Shown piece by piece: positions 59,201-64,000 of a DNA stretch of 64,000 nt. The notes below the pieces were generated by a model. It worked only from the letters and a program-made list of their open reading frames with translations, did not search any database and had not been told where the DNA came from. The stretch covers positions 50,397,011-50,461,010 of the forward strand of contig CM051456.1 of assembly GCA_028274465.1 (NCBI GenBank), written 5' to 3'. This DNA comes from Plantago ovata (taxonomy: Eukaryota; Streptophyta; Magnoliopsida; Lamiales; Plantaginaceae). A program made the position numbers and the translations under genes. How positions within the stretch are numbered: position 1 is the first letter of the stretch; each line of letters starts with the position of its first letter.

Positions 59201-60541
59201 CTAATACTTGTATAAGTGACCTTCAGTAGAGGCGGTAAGGGTAAGCTCAAGATGATCAACCTCCCTTTGATCACTAGTTATCTCGAAGTACGGCTTCGCT
59301 CGTTGACCATTCACCTTGAAGGTATTGCCCGTCTTTGGATCAAAGAGTTCTACAGCTCCATGGGGAGCAACTTTGATAATTTCGTACGGTCCATCCCAAC
59401 GAGTACGGAGCTTTCCAGGAAATAGTCGAAGGCGAGAATTAAATACCAATGCTTTTTGCCCAGGAATCAGTTCCTTACGTACTATACCACGATCATGATA
59501 CTTCTTAGTACGTTCCTTGTAGATCTTGGCATTTTCATAAGCACCTAGGCGTAATTCATCAAGCTCATCTAGTTGCAACAATCGTTCCTCGCCAGCTTTT
59601 CTCATATCAAGATTGAGTGCTTTGATAGCCCAATATGCCTTGTGTTCAAGTTCTACGGGAAGATGACATGCTTTCCCATACACGATTCTGTACGGAGTGG
59701 TCCCAATTACCGTCTTGTAGCTAGTCCTGTATGCCCAAAGTGCATCGTTCAATTTCCCTGCCCAATCTTTCCTACTAGGCTTCACTACTCGCTCAAGGAT
59801 CTTCTTAATTTGTCGGTTGCTAACTTCGACTTGGCCCGATGTCTGTGGATGATATGGCGTAGCAACACTATGGTGGACACCATATCTCTTAAGAAGGGAG
59901 GCAAAGGTTCTATTGACGAAGTGTGACCCTCCATCACTGATGATTGTCCTAGGGCACCCAAACCTAGAGAATATTACTTCCTTCAAGAACTTCATAACAA
60001 CTGCGCCGTCATTCGTTTTTGTAGGAATTGCCTCCACCCATTTAGTCACATAATCCACCGCAACAAGAATGTATCCATAACCTCCGCTCGATGGAAATGG
60101 TCCCATGAAATCAATGCCCCACACGTCGAAAGGTTCGACCACTAGATTCTCTTGAAGGGGCATTTCGTCTTTCTTGCTAATATTACCACCTCGTTGACAT
60201 GGGTCACAATTCTTTACAAAAGTTCGAGCATCTCGGTATATTGTTGGCAAGTAAAATCCTGCTTGTAGTACTTTGCGAGCTGTTTTCAAGCCACTATAGT
60301 GTCCTCCGCAATTAAGCTCATGGCAATGACTCAACACACTTTGTTGCTCTTCTTGTGGCATGCATCTCCTTAGAATTCCATCAGCTCCTTCTTTGAAAAG
60401 ATGCGGATCATCCCATATGAAAGACCTGCAACACTTGGCAAGAGCTCTCTTGTCGGAGGCTGAAAAGTTAGTGGGGCAAACATTCATAGACAAATAGTTT
60501 ACAATATCAGCATACCATGGCACTTCATTAGCTTTCATCAA
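59201..60541 (-). pseudogene. Athila-like integrase region of R1
   Basis: An open stretch of about 446 codons with the end of RNase H linker and full integrase: [13 protein letters not shown] to [39 protein letters not shown], and the tail [14 protein letters not shown]. Catalytic D, D and E are all present. Unlike E1 and E2, the frame reads through the usual stop: a deletion of about 50 bp between two AGGT sites joins TASTEG to GHLYKY. It is separated from RNase H by a frameshift, so it is not expressed as part of pol. Confidence 0.85.
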
Positions 60542-62449
60542 GTGTTCATCAGGGAGATCCTCATTAATAAGTATGAATCAACAGGGATATTTGGTATTCT
60601 AGACAAATGATCAGCTACTAAATTTTCCCTACCAGCTCTATCCACTATCGTCAAATCAAAATCTTGTAGCAAAAGGACCCAACGGATTAATCTAGACTTA
60701 GAATCTTGCTTAGCTATCAAATGTCTCAAAGCAGCATGATCAGTATGGACATTCACAGGATGACCAATTAAATAAGACCTAAACTTTTGTAAAGCAAAAA
60801 CAACAACTAAAAATTCCTTTTCAGTAGTTGTGTAGTTAACTTGTGCGAATCTAGAGTCTTACTAACATAATAAATCACACGATACTGCTTATCAACTTTT
60901 TGGCATAAAACGGCACCCATAGAAAAATTCGAAGCATCACACATAATCTCAAAAGGAAGATTCCAATCAGGTGGCACAACAATGGGAGCAGAGACAAGCT
61001 TTTCCTTAAGGGTATTAAAAGCAACTAAGCATTCATTAGAAAAATGGAAAACCACATCTTTTGCAAGCAAGATACTTAAAGGTTTAGCAATTTTCGAAAA
61101 ATCCTTAATAAACCTCCTATGAAACCCTACATGGCAAAGAAAAGACTGCAATTCTTTCACACAAGTAGATGGGGGAAGTTTTTCAATGATTTCGATCTTA
61201 GCCTTGTCCACCTCAATACCTCTTTCAGAAACTACATGTCCTAGAACAATGCCTTCCCTAACCATGTAATGACTTTTCTCCCAGCTTAAGGTCAAATTGC
61301 ATTCAATGCACCTTTTCAAAACAAGACCTAATCTTTGCAAGCATTCATCAAACGAATCACCAAAAAGGGAAAAATCATCCATGAAAACTTCAACAAACTT
61401 AGTTACCATATCAGAGAAAACAGAAAGCATGCACCTTTGAAAAGTGGCGGGAGCGTTGCATAGTCCAAACGGCATCCTCCTATAGGCAAACGTTCCGAAT
61501 GGGCAAGTGAATGTCGTCTTCTCCTGATCCTCCGGTGCAATCGGAATCTGGTAGAAACCTGATAAACCATCAAGAAAACAATAGAATTTACGCTCCGCAA
61601 GGCGGTTTAGCATGTCATCTATAAATGGTAAAGGGAAGTGGTCTTTCTTAGTGGAGGCATTTAATCTTCTATAGTCAATGCACATCCGCCATCCAGTGGT
61701 CTTCCTAACCGGTACCAACTCTCCCTTCTCATTCTCTTCCACCGTGACTCCTGATTTCTTAGGAACTACATGAATCGGGCTCACCCATCGACTATCAGGA
61801 ATGGGGTAAATCATATTGGCATCTAGCAACTTGATCACCTCTTTCTTTACCACCTCTTGCATGGCCGGATTTATCCTACACTGAGTTTGCCTAACGGGTT
61901 TGGCATCTTGTTCTAGAGTGATGTTGTGCACACACCGAGTTGGGCTAATTCCTTTGATATCACTAATCCCCCATCCTATAGCTGCAGAATTTTCTTTCAA
62001 AACTTCAATTAGCCTACTTTCTTCATCGTTGGAGAGATTTGAGGAGACTATCACAGGCTTCTTCTGATTTTCTCCTAAGTAGACAAACTTGAGGTGCGCA
62101 GGAAGTGGCTTTAATTCTAAGCTAGGCTCTTCAGGAAATTTACTTTCTCCCTCTTCCTCTTCTAAAGGTTCAAGCTCTTCTTCTCCTACGGGAATTTCTG
62201 GGGTGCTATCCATTATTTCAACTAGTTCCCTTGCTTCTTCGGTCATGTAGCATGTCTCAGTTTGCATGGTTAGTGCCTCCTCAAGTGGTTCACGATTATC
62301 ATAGCAGTGATGAAATTCGGAAATCACGGAATCATAGCAATCGACAAAATTTAACTCTTCCACGACTTCCTTATCTCCGATGCTACATCCTACCAATTCA
62401 ATCTTCTCACCATTACCTCCATGGTTATTTTCTTGCCCTTAAGTTCAAG
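60542..62449 (-). pseudogene. Athila-like RT and RNase H of R1
   Basis: RT is open from about 62396 to 60807: TGWRMCIDYRRLNASTKKDH, FPLPFIDDMLNRLA, PFGTFAYRRMPFGLCNAP and the catalytic box FMDDFSLFG, then [18 protein letters not shown] and the RNase H start MCDASNFSMGAVL. A lost base near 60845 shifts the frame after SKTLD, and another near 60577 shifts it after NIPVDS. A further shift near 62400-62450 separates RT from protease. All core RT motifs are intact. Confidence 0.9.
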
Positions 62450-63463
62450 TCATGTGTTGGTAGTTGCCATGAATGGTCTCCCAAGTAGTACTACGTGCTC
62501 GCGAATATGGCTCTTCCCCTCGTCTGCAGACTTCATTACTACAAAATCAGCTGGGATTATCAATTTGTCCACCTTCACAAGGATGTCCTCTATTATCCCG
62601 ACTGGCCTCTTCACACTTTGGTCCGCCATTTGGACAACCATATCAGTTGGTGTTAATTCTCCGAGATCCAGGGCCTTGTATACCGAATAGGGCATTAAGT
62701 TAATGCTAGCCCCTAAGTCAAGCATTGCCTTCGTAGTTCGACCATTCCCCAAGGCGATGTCGATGATGAAACTTCCAGGATCTTTCTTCTTCATAGGTAA
62801 CTCGGTAATCGAATTTACTGTCTCAACCCCATTAACTTCCTTTCCTGAAGTAATCCTTTTGTTCTTCATCTCACGAAAGAATATCGTATAAGCTGCAATG
62901 TTTTGGATTAACTCCAAGAGGGGCACATTGACTTCAACTTTTGAGAGGCTCTGAAATAGGGGTGACTCCTGAATATCCTTCTTGGCTGGCTTGATCCGAC
63001 TTGGGAATGGTACATGTGGTCTTGGAGGCACATATGGATTAGAAGATTTGTGAAGTACTGCTGGCGTACGGGTTCCCCTTTCGACCTCATCATCAACTAT
63101 GTCTTCTACAGATGGTCTTGGTTCATCATCCTTTTCTTGAGGTTCTTTGGAACTTTCACTAACCTCTTGTTCGGTTCTTGGTCCTGTATTGTCGGTCCCA
63201 GATGGTTCAACACGTTTAGGACGCACGAAGTTAGGTATTTTGGTCATCTTTCCTCCACGGAGTAGCAAATTCACTTCTTCGTACTCATTTTTCTCGGTAG
63301 TAACAGTTGGAAGTGGCTCGGGATCAGCTTCAGGTGTCAAAACGGGGGAATTGGGCTCGTCCAGTTCCCTGGAGCTGGGGGGCGATTCGCCCCCCACTCC
63401 GGGCGGTTCCCCCCCACTTCCAGGGGGTGTCTTCGACTGCTTTTCCGCACTTTTCACACTTCA
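62450..63463 (-). pseudogene. Athila-like gag-pro linker and protease of R1
   Basis: Open in one frame from a TGA just upstream of 63463 to the stop at 62450. Pro/Glu-rich linker, the basic/aromatic block YVPPRPHVPFPSRIK, then aspartic protease (AMLDLGASINLMPYSVYKA) with the D-L-G-A form typical of Athila-like elements, and a flap region (VVQMADQSVKRPVGIIED). It overlaps the end of the gag frame by about 130 bp and is +1 relative to it. Confidence 0.85.
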
Positions 63464-64000
63464 ACAAGCTAAGCTCCTTGATGAGTTGTTCAGTTACTTC
63501 GACTGCTTCAAAAGCCTTCTCGATGCGAAGATTGTTTTCAGCTTGCCCTGCGTGTGCTATCTCGAAAACACTCTCGATGGCCTTAATCCCTGCGTAAAAT
63601 GAAAGCTCTTCCTCCTCACTAATATCTTCGTCTTCAGAATATCCTTCGTATAAGCTTTCAGTTTCGCCGCGATTCGAATTCCTGTTGGTGTCTTGACTCG
63701 ACATTTGCCTCTCAGACTGTGCAGATCCACTGGCGTACTTTTGAAAGACCTTCACTGCCTCTTCAACTGTACATTCTTCTAATCCTCCACACATCCCATC
63801 CACTTGAAGCCTAACATCATCACGTAGACCACCAACAAAATACCAAATCAGTTCCCCGTCGTCGAAACGGTGATGGGGGCACTCACGTTTATACAGCTCA
63901 AAACGTTCGTAGGTGTCACAGAACCGCTCATACTCTCCTTGCTTGAAGTGTTCGATCTGACTCCGCAAGGCAATCGTCTCATGGTAAGGCATGAAACGCG
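63330..64000 (-). pseudogene. Athila-like gag of R1, C-terminal part
   Basis: The frame enters from the right edge of the window. Retrotransposon gag core: IEHFKQGEYERFCDTYERF, CPHHRFDDGELIWYFVGGL, then an acidic region (YEGYSEDEDISEEEELSF) and a C-x2-C motif (KCEKCGKAVED). It ends at a stop near 63330 after entering the GC-rich hairpin segment. The CPHH...F..GL signature is typical of Athila gag. Gag-pro expression would need a frame change inside 63330-63463. Confidence 0.85.

Overview
This 64-kb window looks like repeat-dense heterochromatin of a flowering plant. I cannot name the species. I find no host gene. Almost every base belongs to a transposable element: Ty3/Gypsy Athila-like and Tat-like elements, Ty1/Copia elements of two lineages (Angela/TAR-like and Sirevirus), and two CACTA (En/Spm) DNA transposons. 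One run of about 100 Ns (20013-20113) shows that this is a draft scaffold. All coding regions carry stops, frameshifts or deletions, so nothing here looks autonomous.

Layout. 1-10642 (+): three Athila-like copies, E1 to E3. E1 sits inside the reverse-transcriptase gene of E2. E2's LTR is cut and joined to the 3' region of E3. E3's LTR sits in a CACTA gene. 10643-14874 (-): CACTA fragment with a broken TNP2-type transposase and part of a second gene. 14875-20012 (-): copia copy C1 (LTR, RNase H, RT, integrase), inserted in that transposase and cut by the gap. 20114-40611 (-): Sirevirus with gag, pol, an extra 3' ORF and a 5' LTR. Copia copy C2 (28838-38806, +) is inserted in its gag with a perfect 5-bp target duplication. 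40612-42053: remnant of an older Sirevirus LTR. 42054-44458 (+): 3' part of a second CACTA copy. 43743-46227: four units of a ~280-bp tandem repeat, interrupted. 46228-50738 (+): Tat-like LTR, primer site and start of gag, holding a solo copia LTR (47327-49393). 50739-64000 (-): three more Athila-like copies (R3, R2, R1), each inserted into the 3' part of the next, ending in a nearly complete but frameshifted gag-pro-RT-RNaseH-integrase.

How it works together. This is a nested stack of transposons, not a set of cooperating genes. LTRs, primer sites, purine tracts and target duplications let the insertion order be read.

The most interesting signal is not coding. Several unrelated elements carry runs of short stem-loops whose loop is kept while the stem changes on both arms together: the C2 leader between primer site and gag (loop AGGCGRC), the Sirevirus segment that starts 10 nt after the pol stop (7-nt loop, mostly A-Y-R-R-R-H-A), the Athila LTR just upstream of its TATA box (GCG-NNN-CGC) and a CACTA intron (8-nt loop CTAACATA). 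The Sirevirus extra ORF also appears to have its own TATA box.
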